Assembly (NCBI GenBank): GCA_963845495.1
Contig: CAWJTH010000104.1
Coordinates: 1 to 64,000, forward strand
Reading direction: 5' to 3'
Length of the DNA stretch: 64,000 nt
Source: JAZKFT01 sp963845495
Lineage (GTDB): Bacteria > Bacteroidota > Bacteroidia > Chitinophagales > Chitinophagaceae
Each line of letters begins with the position of its first letter. Position 1 is the first letter of the stretch. The notes under the pieces were generated by a model. It saw only the letters and a list, made by a program, of their open reading frames with translations, was not told the DNA's origin and made no database searches. This document shows positions 45,588 through 55,037 of this stretch, in pieces. The position numbers were made by a program, and so were the translations under genes.

Positions 45588-48500
45588 TTAGAAAGTGGCT
45601 GAAAGCCCTACGGTTAAACTTTTAAGGATGGGATAATTATTGCCATTGCCGTTGTTATTAGAACCAGCTACACTGTTATCAGAACTCCCAGTTAGCAACA
45701 CATCCGATTTCCCAATGTTTTCAACATCCAGGTTTTTGGTGATTTTATACAAAGGCGATGCAGACCATAGATTTTCGCCTGAAACATAGAACCTTGCTGC
45801 ATTTAGATGCGCTTTGGCAATAAATCCTTTAGGCAGGTTATAGCCTAACTGAAGGTTTTTAAGACGGATATAACGCACGTTCTGCAAGTATTTTGTTTGA
45901 GCATTGTATAATTCGCCCGAACTGTTTTGTGCCACATAACCGCGGTATCTTGGAAAATAGGCATTTGGGTTGGTTTCCGACCAAATTTGGTTCAATTGCG
46001 ATTTCATCAGATAATTGTAAGGCCTGTTGTATTGTCCCCAAAAAACATCCGATTCAGAACCGGGCCACCAATCTTGTTTCAACACACCTTGGAAAAATGC
46101 GCTGAAAAAGAAACCACCGTAATCGGCACCTAAATTAAAACCGAAAGAGTACCGTGGCGTGGAATTGCCGATCACTTTCATATCGCCCGGATTAGCAACC
46201 GTATTATTGCCGTTATTGATTACACCATCGCCATTCAAATCTTTAAATTTAATATCGCCAGGCAACCAGTTACCAGCATTGGTTGCTTTAAACAATGGTT
46301 GGGCTGCTTTAGCTTGCGAAACATTGGCGGCTGTCCAATAACCATCATTGGTATATCCCCAAATTTCATTTACTTTTTTACCAGGGTAATAATCTCCCAA
46401 ACCATAACCAACAGTTGGGTTATTGTACTTATCGATGGTGGCCGAATAATCAGACATCCACACAGCAACGTTGTAATGGAAAGGCTTTTCGGCTATTTTA
46501 ATTTGATCTTTCCAAGAAATAGACGCTTCCCAGCCATTTGTGGTCATATCGGCATAGTTGCCCTTTGGTACTGTTGCGCCAAATACTGCTGGTAATGTTT
46601 GGCCAACCGTAAACATGTTTTTGGTCCGTCGTTTATACACATCGCCTGTAACTGTTAGCCTGTTGTTCAAGAAAGTGGCATCCAAACCTAAGTCGCTGGT
46701 GATGGCTGTTTCCCAAGTTAACCCATTTGGCAAAACACCAGGTACACTGGTTGTTTGTGGCAAAACCCCACTTAAAACACGGCTCGATTGTGCGATGACA
46801 AATTGTTCTTGATAAGCATAAGAAGCAATATTACCGTTACCCAAAGAACCGTAAGAAGCCCTGATTTTTAGGTCGGAAATAACTTTCGCCGGCAATTTCC
46901 AAAATGATTCTTTTGATACCCGCCATCCTGCAGAAGCAGATGGGAAAAAGCCATAACGTTGGTTGGATGGGAATTTGGAAGAACCATCATAACGGCCATT
47001 TACTTCCAACAAATACTTGTCTTTAAATGCATAATTTAACCTGGAGAAGCCACCTAAGATGGCCCATTTCTCATAACCGCCGGAAGTGGTAATACTTTGT
47101 CCTAAAGCAAGGTTGATATCGGTAGCGCCGCTGTAAATCAGTCCGTTTCTTGTGGTGGCAAATCCGTTATAAACCGATTGTTCGTAATTGTAACCTGCCA
47201 GTGCTTTAAAATAATGGTCTTTACCAATTGTTTTTTCGTATTCACCATAAATATTGGTGGCTAAATAATTGGTTTGCTTTTGGTTTAAAGTAATATCGTT
47301 GTAGCTGGTACCCACATACGCAATAACGCCAGGTGTAACACTGTAGGGTACCTGTACCCGAATTTGTTTTTGGTTGGAACTAGTGTTTTGGAAAGTGAAA
47401 TCGCCTTTAATCCTAAACTGATTGTTGAAGAATTTAGCCACAAAGCCAGTGGTGTTTTTAATAACCTGATCGTTTAGGTTGATGCCGTTTTTGCCGTACA
47501 CAAAATCCCCCACGGAATAAGCAGCCGAGAAGGTAAGTGTTCCATCGGGGTTAAAAAGCATGGAAGATGGTTGTGAATTGTCTGCCATGTTCCGCCAAAC
47601 ACCGCCGCCTTCGCCCACGTTTAACGGGTTGTGGTAAAACCTGCTGGTAAACTGGGTAGTGTTGTTTACCACCAGCCAAGGCGTAACTTGTATGGAACCT
47701 TTGCCTGTTAAATTGTACATGTGGTAATCGTCAGAATTATATCTGAACAAACCATCTTGTCCGTAATACCGGCCCGTTACATAAAAACTAGCCTTGCCAT
47801 TGCTGCCCGAAACAGATAGATTTTGATCTATTGCACCTAGGTTTTTTTTATACAACAAATCGTACCAATTAGTATTTCCGTAATAAACATAGTTGCCGTT
47901 TATGATATCGGTTTTTGGTAAACTTGGGTCTGCATCCCTTCTTTTTAATTCAGCCAAATAAGCAGCAGAAAAAGCTTGGGTTTTATTGATGTTTTGTGGT
48001 ACTTGTCCATCGTTCCAAGCACTCCAGGCCGAATCGAACATCAACGCATATTGATAGCCGTTTGAAACAATGTCTGGCACTGTTGTTGGGCTTTTCACTG
48101 AATAATCAGACGAATAAGTAACGGTTATCTTGTCTCTTGTTGGGCTTTTGGTGGTAATTAAAACAACACCATATGCAGCCCTTGCACCATAAATAGATGC
48201 CGAAGACGCATCTTTTAAAACCGAAATACTGGCTATATCGTTCGGGTTCAACAAACTTGGGTCGCCTTGTATTCCATCAATCAGTACCAGCGCACTACCA
48301 CCTTGGCCAATAGAAGTTGTACCACGAATATTATAAGTTGGCGATTGTATGGGTTTTCCGTCGCCCATCACCAAATTTAAATTGGGTACAACGCCTTGCA
48401 ACCCTTGGCTTACGTTAGAAATAGAGCGGTTTTCAAGTACATCACCTTTTATCTGCGTTACTGCACCGGTAAGGTTTTCCTTTTTTTGGGTGCCGTAACC

Positions 48501-48875
48501 TACCACCACCACTTCCGCCAAATTGTTTGAAATGCTTTTGAGTTTAAGGGTCAACAACACGGTAGCGTCGGCTTTAATGTTATAACCGCTCATTAATTGT
48601 TGATTAAACCCAACGGCCGAAATACTGAAAGTGTAAGGGCCACCGGCAGGTAATTTTAAAAAAGTAAAAACACCCGCACTGTCAGACGATGCACCTGCTG
48701 TAAAATTGGTTTTTGTGTTTTTAGCAATAACCGATGCGCCAGCCAAAGGCTCGCCATTCTCGTTTTGTACTATGCCAGATACACTGCTGGTTTTTTGTGC
48801 ATACAGCACCGAAACTGAAAAAAAGACAAGTAGCAATAACGCTAACGGTTGTCTTAAAGTAATCTTTGTTCTCAT
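45588..48875 (-). CDS. SusC/RagA-family TonB-dependent transporter (second locus)
   Basis: 1095 residues. Signal peptide (LLLVFFSVSVLYAQK), regulatory-like domain (VSGIVQNENGEPLAGASVIA), linker LAEVVVVGYGTQKKENLTGA, plug (VSQGLQGVVPNLNLVMGDG, YNIRGTTSIGQGGSALVLI, SISVLKDASSASIYGARAAY) and a barrel ending LKSLTVGLSATF. There is no obvious N-terminal STN signalling domain before the regulatory domain, although the locus has a sigma/anti-sigma pair upstream; that is common in Bacteroidota. First structural gene after FecR (78-bp gap). Confidence 0.98.
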   Translation of the reverse strand: MRTKITLRQPLALLLLVFFSVSVLYAQKTSSVSGIVQNENGEPLAGASVIAKNTKTNFTAGASSDSAGVFTFLKLPAGGPYTFSISAVGFNQQLMSGYNIKADATVLLTLKLKSISNNLAEVVVVGYGTQKKENLTGAVTQIKGDVLENRSISNVSQGLQGVVPNLNLVMGDGKPIQSPTYNIRGTTSIGQGGSALVLIDGIQGDPSLLNPNDIASISVLKDASSASIYGARAAYGVVLITTKSPTRDKITVTYSSDYSVKSPTTVPDIVSNGYQYALMFDSAWSAWNDGQVPQNINKTQAFSAAYLAELKRRDADPSLPKTDIINGNYVYYGNTNWYDLLYKKNLGAIDQNLSVSGSNGKASFYVTGRYYGQDGLFRYNSDDYHMYNLTGKGSIQVTPWLVVNNTTQFTSRFYHNPLNVGEGGGVWRNMADNSQPSSMLFNPDGTLTFSAAYSVGDFVYGKNGINLNDQVIKNTTGFVAKFFNNQFRIKGDFTFQNTSSNQKQIRVQVPYSVTPGVIAYVGTSYNDITLNQKQTNYLATNIYGEYEKTIGKDHYFKALAGYNYEQSVYNGFATTRNGLIYSGATDINLALGQSITTSGGYEKWAILGGFSRLNYAFKDKYLLEVNGRYDGSSKFPSNQRYGFFPSASAGWRVSKESFWKLPAKVISDLKIRASYGSLGNGNIASYAYQEQFVIAQSSRVLSGVLPQTTSVPGVLPNGLTWETAITSDLGLDATFLNNRLTVTGDVYKRRTKNMFTVGQTLPAVFGATVPKGNYADMTTNGWEASISWKDQIKIAEKPFHYNVAVWMSDYSATIDKYNNPTVGYGLGDYYPGKKVNEIWGYTNDGYWTAANVSQAKAAQPLFKATNAGNWLPGDIKFKDLNGDGVINNGNNTVANPGDMKVIGNSTPRYSFGFNLGADYGGFFFSAFFQGVLKQDWWPGSESDVFWGQYNRPYNYLMKSQLNQIWSETNPNAYFPRYRGYVAQNSSGELYNAQTKYLQNVRYIRLKNLQLGYNLPKGFIAKAHLNAARFYVSGENLWSASPLYKITKNLDVENIGKSDVLLTGSSDNSVAGSNNNGNGNNYPILKSLTVGLSATF

Positions 48876-48953
48876 ATTGAATTTATATTATGGTTTTGGC
48901 AATAGAATAACTGTTCGATGCTGTGCAACGAATTGATTTTTAGCTTTTACTTT

Positions 48954-50006
48954 TTACTTTTTTGTAATAATATAGGTGTTGTTCCTATGATCGATGTGCA
49001 GCTTTTTTAAGAGCGCAATATTGTTTAAGATAGCTTCTACCGAATCTGTTTTTTCAAACCTGCCTATAAAATAAACATTTTTAATATCGATGTTTTTATA
49101 GTCAATTTTAATATTATAAATTTCGCCTAATTGGTCAAATACATTGCGTAACGATTGATTATTAAACATGTACCAATTACCGCTTTTGGTAGTGGATGAT
49201 AATTTAATATCATTTTTTTTAGATACTGTATTTTTAATTAAATGATTGGTATCGCCTATCGCTTTTACAATAAAACTTGAATTGATCTTATCAAAAACCA
49301 ATTGCTGTCCGGATATTAAATACACATCGTTTTTCCATTGTTTTATAGGAACAACTGTTTTAATGACCACCTTTCCTTCAAATAATTTTATTGTTATTTT
49401 TTGTTTATTATCCTGAACACTAAATTGTGTACCTAATGCGGTGGTAGTTAAATTGCCGGCATACACGGTAAAAGGTTTTGTTTTGTCTTTTGCTACTTTA
49501 AAAAACACTTCACCATTTAAGTAAACATCCCTTTTGTTTTGTGCAACAAAAGATTGGTATTTTATAAAACTGTGTGGCTGCAAACGCATACTGGTGCCAT
49601 CTTCCAAGCTTGAACTGATTATTTCACTAGTATTGTTTATCCTAAATTTCCATGGCTTTATATCAGAAATTGCTGGTTGTGAAAGATGCGAATTATTAGA
49701 TGTTTTTGATGATAAAAAAAATTGATAAAAACCAATAATAAATAACACAGAAGCGGCAACTGCAATTAGTTTTTTAATTGCTTTTATTCTAACTATATTA
49801 TTAACGGTTTGCTGTTTAATATTTTTTAATAATACATCAGTTTCTTTTTTTGATAGATAATCAGCCACAAATTCTTTATCATCTGCTTCAAAATATTTAT
49901 CCAATAATTCAGGGTTTGAATAAAGATGATCGGCAACAAGTTCTGCTTCTTCAGCAGTACAATTACGGTCGAAAAATTTTTTAATAAGTGTTCCAGAAAT
50001 CTCCAT
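48954..50006 (-). CDS. FecR-family anti-sigma factor
   Basis: 350 residues. N-terminal cytoplasmic helical part (LIKKFFDRNCTAEEAELVAD), one membrane helix (about 77-96, LIAVAASVLFIIGFYQFFL), a periplasmic FecR domain (TSMRLQPHSFIKYQS, LNGEVFFKVAKDKTKPFTVY, TTALGTQFSVQDN) and a C-terminal DUF4974-like segment (NQSLRNVFDQLGEIYNIKID). It holds the ECF sigma factor at the membrane until the transporter signals substrate. It lies 85 bp downstream of the sigma gene. Confidence 0.96.
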   Translation of the reverse strand: MEISGTLIKKFFDRNCTAEEAELVADHLYSNPELLDKYFEADDKEFVADYLSKKETDVLLKNIKQQTVNNIVRIKAIKKLIAVAASVLFIIGFYQFFLSSKTSNNSHLSQPAISDIKPWKFRINNTSEIISSSLEDGTSMRLQPHSFIKYQSFVAQNKRDVYLNGEVFFKVAKDKTKPFTVYAGNLTTTALGTQFSVQDNKQKITIKLFEGKVVIKTVVPIKQWKNDVYLISGQQLVFDKINSSFIVKAIGDTNHLIKNTVSKKNDIKLSSTTKSGNWYMFNNQSLRNVFDQLGEIYNIKIDYKNIDIKNVYFIGRFEKTDSVEAILNNIALLKKLHIDHRNNTYIITKK

Positions 50007-50091
50007 TAAATCCTTTGTGTATAAAATGATATATAATAAGTACGTAGCATGGTTTAAATTACCCCTGCTGGTAACAGTTTGTTAATATGGC

Positions 50092-50655
50092 CTATGCTAA
50101 TTGAAGAATAAAAAATGCAATAAGCGGCATAGATAGGGTTGCATGGCTCCGTAATTCGGTCAATCCTTTTGTAATATGGTCTTCAACCGTTTTAATGGAA
50201 ATAGATAATGAAGCTGCAATTTGTTTATTAGAATATCCGTACAAAACTTTCATTTGCAACACTTTTTTTCTAGCAGGTGATAATGTTTTTAACTGCGTTA
50301 TTACATAATCATTGCCTTCAAACATCGTGTTGTTAAAATCGGCGATCACAGTTTGCAACATATTGTTTTTACTTATAACCTCCTTCGTTTTAGCCTGTTT
50401 AGCCTCTCGTCTTATAAAGTCAACAAAGGCATGTTTTGCCATTATAAACAATTGTTTATCAATTGGATGCGCTTCTGATAGCGTATGTTTCGATTGCCAT
50501 AACTTAATGAAGGTAAGTTGCGTTAGTTCTTTTGATAGTTCCCTATCCTTATTGGTGCGCTGCATAAAAAAGCCAAATATTTTTTCGTGAAACATTTCGA
50601 ACACTTCTCCGAAAATTTTTTGATTTCCCTTTTTTATTGCTTCTATTTTTTCCAT
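50092..50655 (-). CDS. ECF-type RNA polymerase sigma factor
   Basis: 187 residues. Region 2 spans about 10-80 (FGEVFEMFHEKIFGFFMQRT, LTQLTFIKLWQSKHTL, FIMAKHAFVDFIRRE). Region 4 spans about 120-175 (LSPARKKVLQMKVLYGYSNK and ISIKTVEDHITKGLTELRSH). A hydrophobic C-terminal end (MPLIAFFILQLA) is usual in Bacteroidota SusCD-linked ECF factors. It is expected to activate the SusC promoter and probably its own gene once released from FecR. First gene of the minus-strand locus. Confidence 0.96.
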   Translation of the reverse strand: MEKIEAIKKGNQKIFGEVFEMFHEKIFGFFMQRTNKDRELSKELTQLTFIKLWQSKHTLSEAHPIDKQLFIMAKHAFVDFIRREAKQAKTKEVISKNNMLQTVIADFNNTMFEGNDYVITQLKTLSPARKKVLQMKVLYGYSNKQIAASLSISIKTVEDHITKGLTELRSHATLSMPLIAFFILQLA

Positions 50656-51276
50656 TCTCCCCTTAAATTATTTCCTATTTGATAGAATATGTATTAGCTA
50701 TTCGTAATAATGAAATGTGTAATTAAATCGTATTTCATCGGCAAAACTACTTATGTAGCTTTCAATCCTTTATTACCAAATTGTAAATTACCTGTTTGTA
50801 ATTTATTTGTATAAGCAAGTACTTTACCCAGATGTAACGGAAAATAATTAACGGCATGCCAAAATCAACTGACAGATGAAGCGAATTAATTATCGTAGAA
50901 AAATAGCATCATTTCATTTAAAACCATTTAATATTGGATAGAATTATTAAATGGGATCTTTGGCTAATTAGCATTCAATAAAGGATTGTAGATTAAAGTA
51001 AAAGAAATAAATAAGGTCTATATCGCAATTTTGGCAAATATCTATAAAATAAAAATGCTTTAATGTAAGTAGAATTATAATTAAAGTTCAGAATAATCTT
51101 AAAAAGTCTTTTTATTTTTAATTTTGTAAAGGTCAAGTTATTTAAAACTATTTGTTATAAATGATTGGCAGATATCTTGATAATTTTTTGTATTTTTAAT
51201 TGCCGCAAAATGCAGCCATAATCAACGCTGGCCGAAGCCAAAGTGTTTACGCCAGCTGTTCCAAAATACCTATAAA
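50656..51276. other. Divergent AT-rich intergenic region without recognised genes
   Basis: About 620 bp between the sigma-factor gene (minus) and the DUF1801 gene (plus). It must carry both promoters. I see no gene, no strong repeat and no terminator. Confidence 0.5.
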
Positions 51277-51696
51277 ATGAATAAAATAGAAACTGAAATC
51301 GGGGATTATATAGCTGCGCAACCCGTGGAAAGGCAAAAATTACTGACCGATATTCATCATGTAATTATGCAAAATGACTCATCCGTTTTCCCGATAATTG
51401 AGCAGATGATGGGCAAAGAAATGATTATATATAAGGCAAACGGCTTGATGAAATATGCGCTTTCAAGTGTAAAAAAGCATATTTCTTTACACCTTATGCC
51501 TATTTATGCACATAAACCTTTGCACATCAAATATGAAGCATTGCTGCATAAAGCAGCTTTCCAAAAGGGCTGCATCAATTTTAATAACGAGGAGGAAATG
51601 CCGTTAGACATCCTTCAAAGTTTGATTAAAGATTGTTCGACCATAGACTTGGCAAAAATCAGGGAAGATTATTTACAGTCTAAGAAAAAGAAATAG
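51277..51696 (+). CDS. DUF1801 family protein
   Basis: 139 residues. The start MNKIETEIGDYIAAQPVERQ with LLTDIHHVIM, then EQMMGKEMIIYKANGLMKYA, KKHISLHLMPIY and GCINFNNEEEMPLDILQSLI, follow the layout of DUF1801 (YdhG-like) proteins, small soluble alpha/beta proteins of unknown biochemical role. It is monocistronic; a bidirectional terminator separates it from the AHSA1 gene. Confidence 0.8.
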   Translation: MNKIETEIGDYIAAQPVERQKLLTDIHHVIMQNDSSVFPIIEQMMGKEMIIYKANGLMKYALSSVKKHISLHLMPIYAHKPLHIKYEALLHKAAFQKGCINFNNEEEMPLDILQSLIKDCSTIDLAKIREDYLQSKKKK

Positions 51697-51703
51697 CATA
51701 AGT

Positions 51704-51742
51704 AAAAGACAAGCATTAATTCAATTAAATGCTTGCCTTTTA
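51704..51742. terminator. Bidirectional terminator between convergent genes
   Basis: AAAAG, then the arms CAAGCATTAATT and AATTAAATGCTTG, then CCTTTTAT: a hairpin with an A-run on the left and a T-run on the right. It suits both the DUF1801 gene (plus) and the AHSA1 gene (minus). Confidence 0.8.
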
Positions 51743-51748
51743 TAATAT

Positions 51749-52171
51749 TTATTGCTCCACAAAATTCTTCAGTGCAGATCCAACAAAGTGCGTCCAACCG
51801 CCGGTAAAGCTTGCTTTTGTAAAATCTTTATTGTTTTGAGGAAAAGTTTCCAAACCGGTATGCGTTAGCTTTATTTTGGTTTTATCCCCTTCGGGAAATA
51901 ATTCCCAAGTTACCTCAGAATTGCCCGGAAACGAATCGTATCGCCAAGTGTAGGCAATCTTTTTATCGGGTACCACTTCGGTTATTTTGCACAAATGAAC
52001 ATATTTTATGCCTTCCGATTCTGCGATAAACGTAAATTCAAAACCAACTTCCGGTTTAAATGCTGCCAAGTTAAAATACCATTTTTTCATTTGGTCGTTG
52101 TCGGTAATGGCTTTCCAAACCTTTTCAATGGGCGCATTATAGGTGTCTTCAATTACAAGGGGCTCGTTCAT
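51749..52171 (-). CDS. AHSA1/START-like (SRPBCC) domain protein
   Basis: 140 residues. IEDTYNAPIEKVWKAITDND at the start, MKKWYFNLAAFKPEVGFEF, CKITEVVPDKKIAYTWRYD, TKIKLTHTGLETFPQ and the terminal GWTHFVGSALKNFVEQ are the standard AHSA1-family elements, a single helix-grip fold that binds hydrophobic ligands. The role is unknown. No operon partner is visible. Confidence 0.92.
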   Translation of the reverse strand: MNEPLVIEDTYNAPIEKVWKAITDNDQMKKWYFNLAAFKPEVGFEFTFIAESEGIKYVHLCKITEVVPDKKIAYTWRYDSFPGNSEVTWELFPEGDKTKIKLTHTGLETFPQNNKDFTKASFTGGWTHFVGSALKNFVEQ

Positions 52172-52468
52172 TTTTTTATTTTTTTATGGTTTGCAATTAT
52201 GGTTGATATCGTTCTTGTTTTCAATGAAAGCGCTAATGTATCTAGTTTATTGGTTAAAAACATGCGATATTTTTAAGCCAATTTGCGGTGGTTTTTTAGG
52301 TTATCGGCTTTTGCTTCGCAAAATCTTTTGCGGCCTTTTGTTGGTTGGCAATATTTGTATAATCTGCTTATATTCGGTCTACAATGGAATATCAAGAGCA
52401 GTTATAACATCTGAACAATTTTATAATCAGCCCTTGGCATTTATTTTTAAAGACAATCCAGAAACGAT

Positions 52469-52894
52469 ATGCCAGCAAAAGATAGCTTAGAAAGATTTAT
52501 AAGTGCGCAAACATCAGACTACTCCATTGCACTATCAGAAATTAAAAATGGCAAGAAACGTAGCCATTGGATGTGGTATATTTTCCCCCAAATACAAGGC
52601 TTGGGCTTTAGCAGCACTTCAATATTTTATGCAATAAAAGATATGGACGAAGCGGAAAGTTTTTTGCAACATCCAATTTTAGGCAAACGATTAATAGATA
52701 TTTGTCAGGCATTGCTTCAACTTAAAAGCAATAATGCCCATGAAATATTTGGAAATCCTGACGATATGAAATTAAAATCTTGCATGACATTGTTTTCCGC
52801 ATTGCCAAACGCCAATCCCGTTTTTACTGCCGTGTTAGAAAAATTTTTCAATGGATCGAAGGATAGCAAAACGTTGCAAATAATAGGAAAGTAG
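52469..52894 (+). CDS. DUF1810 family protein
   Basis: 141 residues. LERFISAQTSDYSIALSEIK, GKKRSHWMWYIFPQIQGLG, SSTSIFYAIKDMDEAESFLQ, HPILGKRLIDICQALL, DDMKLKSCMTLFSAL and VLEKFFNGSKDSKTLQIIG cover the whole DUF1810 domain (calpastatin-like in some annotations), whose function is unknown. The WMWYIFPQ motif is diagnostic. Frames upstream on the same strand (from 52143) show no domain. Confidence 0.9.
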   Translation: MPAKDSLERFISAQTSDYSIALSEIKNGKKRSHWMWYIFPQIQGLGFSSTSIFYAIKDMDEAESFLQHPILGKRLIDICQALLQLKSNNAHEIFGNPDDMKLKSCMTLFSALPNANPVFTAVLEKFFNGSKDSKTLQIIGK

Positions 52895-52940
52895 TTGACA
52901 CATCAATTGCGCACTGCTTGCAGTAATATTTTGTTTGTGA

Positions 52941-53633
52941 CTATAAACTTTCTATAACATCCCGGTAGCCCCGACCAATTGGGATAGATATCCCGTTAAC
53001 ATCAACTGTTTCAGTCGTGTACGATTCAATCTTGCTCAATGAAACGATAAAGGACCTATGGATTCGTTTGAAGAGGCTTGCAGGTAAAAGCTCTTCTATT
53101 TCATGTGTGCTCATTTTTGAAATGTATTCGTTTTTTGTCGTAACAATCTTGATATATTCCCGCTGGCTTTCGATGTAGACAATGTCGGCGAATAAAATCT
53201 TTACCTTCTTTTTTTGCACGTTCAGGAACAGATAATCTTTGATTTCCTCTTTTTTATTCGGTTCTGGTTTTTCTACCTGCGCTGTTTTTACCTTGGTTAC
53301 CGCTATTAAAAACCGCTCAAAATCGAACGGTTTTAACAGGTAATCCGTTACGTTTAAATTAAACCCCTCCACTGCGTATTGATGATAGGCGGTAGTGATA
53401 ATTACCGCAGGCGGATGTGTAAGCGTTTTTAAAAAAGCCATTCCTTTTAATTTAGGCAGGTGGATGTCTAAAAAAATAAGGTCTGTATGATTATCCCGCA
53501 AGTAATCGGTTGCAAGGATGGCATCTTTAAATGTTGCCTGCAATTCTAAAAAAGGTACCTGCAAAACATAGTCTGACAGCACTTTTACTGCCAATGGCTC
53601 ATCTTCCACTATAATACATTTTATTTTAGACAT
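52941..53633 (-). CDS. LytTR-family response regulator
   Basis: 230 residues. Receiver with acidic residues in CIIVEDEPLA, phospho-acceptor Asp56 in TDLIFLDIHLP, Thr in VIITTAYH and Lys in YLLKPFDFERFL. A LytTR domain follows (ILFADIVYIESQREYIKIVT, LFKRIHRSFIVSLSKIESYT, ISIPIGRGYRD). Its start overlaps the end of the kinase gene by 8 bp, so the two are translationally coupled. The usual target is an adjacent or unlinked export or stress gene, not visible here. Confidence 0.96.
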   Translation of the reverse strand: MSKIKCIIVEDEPLAVKVLSDYVLQVPFLELQATFKDAILATDYLRDNHTDLIFLDIHLPKLKGMAFLKTLTHPPAVIITTAYHQYAVEGFNLNVTDYLLKPFDFERFLIAVTKVKTAQVEKPEPNKKEEIKDYLFLNVQKKKVKILFADIVYIESQREYIKIVTTKNEYISKMSTHEIEELLPASLFKRIHRSFIVSLSKIESYTTETVDVNGISIPIGRGYRDVIESL

Positions 53634-54663
53634 GGCTTGACAAGTTTATTTTTAAAGCAGCCGTAAATACAGATTCTCCTTGTTGAACAGATAAGCTATA
53701 ATCTTTGTAAAGCAGTTCCAGTTGTCGTTTCAGGTTAGAAAGACCGATATTTTCTTTAACTTTTTCTTCTGTGGGTGATGCTTCGGAAGAATTTTTTACA
53801 AAAAAAGCTAACTGCCGATTATTTACTGAAAGATGGATATCAACAAAAGGCTGGTTCCTTGTTTCAGAAACACCATGTTTAAACGCATTTTCCACTAACG
53901 GAACCAGCAATAGTGGTGGCAAGGCTTGCTTCATATCTTCAACATCGTAATTGAAATTAACTTGTAACGATTCATCGTAACGCAATTTTTCAAGGGCGAT
54001 ATAATCGCCTATAACTTTCAGTTCCTGTTCTATGCTTATATACGCTCCGCTGGTTTCGTACAACATAAAACGCAATATTTTCGATAGGCGCAAAATTGAT
54101 TCAGGTGCAAGGTCAGATTTATCCCTGGACAGTGAATAAATATTATTTAGCGTGTTGAATAAAAAATGCGGGTTCGTTTGCGACCTTAGATAGTTCAATT
54201 CAGCTTGTTGTTTTTCGATACGAAGCTGCTGGGCTGCCTGCTTTAATTGTATATGGTTATAAATATGCCTGATAATCCCAAAAAAGAAAATGGATTCTAC
54301 ACTGTATGCCATCCGGTCGGAAACAGCGTGTGATGTTGAAGAAAAAGTCACAAAAGCGGTATAAATATGCATACTAATTCCTATGCATTTCCATAAATAT
54401 GCACCCCATGAATATAAAAAAGTATAAGCCAATAAAAGCAACAGGGATTTAATAATACTTTTCCAGCCTAGTGCTGGCAGGGTATGTTCAAATAAAAAAT
54501 AATTGAGCACTGTAACATAACCCACAGCCCAAATATGGTTTAAAACACTTTCGAAAAACGTATTGTGATGTTGCGTTAAATTGGAAAATAAACCCAGTAA
54601 TAAAAAAGCAAGCCCGGTTAATAAATAGAATTTAAACCGTTTTATATCTATTAATTTCTTCAT
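53626..54663 (-). CDS. LytS-type membrane sensor histidine kinase
   Basis: 345 residues. Four N-terminal membrane helices (about 12-140: LLTGLAFLLLGLFSN, AVGYVTVLNYFLFEH, SLLLLLAYTFLYSWGAYLW, ESIFFFGIIRHIYNH). A coiled linker (QQLRIEKQQAELNYLRSQ) follows, then the His_kinase motif TNPHFLFNTLNNIYSLSR (phospho-acceptor His) and HATPase N-box LVPLVENAFKHGVSE, with NIGLSNLKRQLELLY at the G-box. No periplasmic sensor domain, so it senses through its membrane part. Coupled to the LytTR gene. Confidence 0.96.
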   Translation of the reverse strand: MKKLIDIKRFKFYLLTGLAFLLLGLFSNLTQHHNTFFESVLNHIWAVGYVTVLNYFLFEHTLPALGWKSIIKSLLLLLAYTFLYSWGAYLWKCIGISMHIYTAFVTFSSTSHAVSDRMAYSVESIFFFGIIRHIYNHIQLKQAAQQLRIEKQQAELNYLRSQTNPHFLFNTLNNIYSLSRDKSDLAPESILRLSKILRFMLYETSGAYISIEQELKVIGDYIALEKLRYDESLQVNFNYDVEDMKQALPPLLLVPLVENAFKHGVSETRNQPFVDIHLSVNNRQLAFFVKNSSEASPTEEKVKENIGLSNLKRQLELLYKDYSLSVQQGESVFTAALKINLSSHV

Positions 54664-55037
54664 CCTGTTATTTAGGAGAATAAATATCGGTAAATCTTTC
54701 TCGTTTCATTTTGCAATCTATGAAATTGACTTAATGGTATACAAACAACATGAAAAAGTCAACCAAATTGGTGAATGGTGATAGCGCATGACTTCGTTTA
54801 ACAAGTCTTTCATCAATAACCAACCGTCGGAAAACCTGTACTGTATTCACTATTTAGGCATTGTCCGTTTTCTGTGATTGTCATAAAAACGTTGTTTGTT
54901 TACCATAACCTGCTGTTTGTTGACCAACGGCTTTTCATGATTCTTAATTGGATATTCTTGTATCGCGAATATTAAAAATTGAGAAAAATTAAATCGTCAA
55001 GTCTTTAAAATATAAATACTGACAAAAAACAAAAGAA
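54664..55037. other. Divergent intergenic region, nothing recognised
   Basis: About 370 bp between the minus-strand kinase operon and the plus-strand DUF4395 gene. It holds the promoters of both. I see no repeat, RNA or small gene I can support. Confidence 0.45.

Noticed and set aside
52143..52490. 115-codon plus-strand frame with hydrophobic stretches before DUF1810
   Set aside because: No family motif, overlaps the DUF1810 start and the AHSA1 leader; likely chance in AT-rich DNA.
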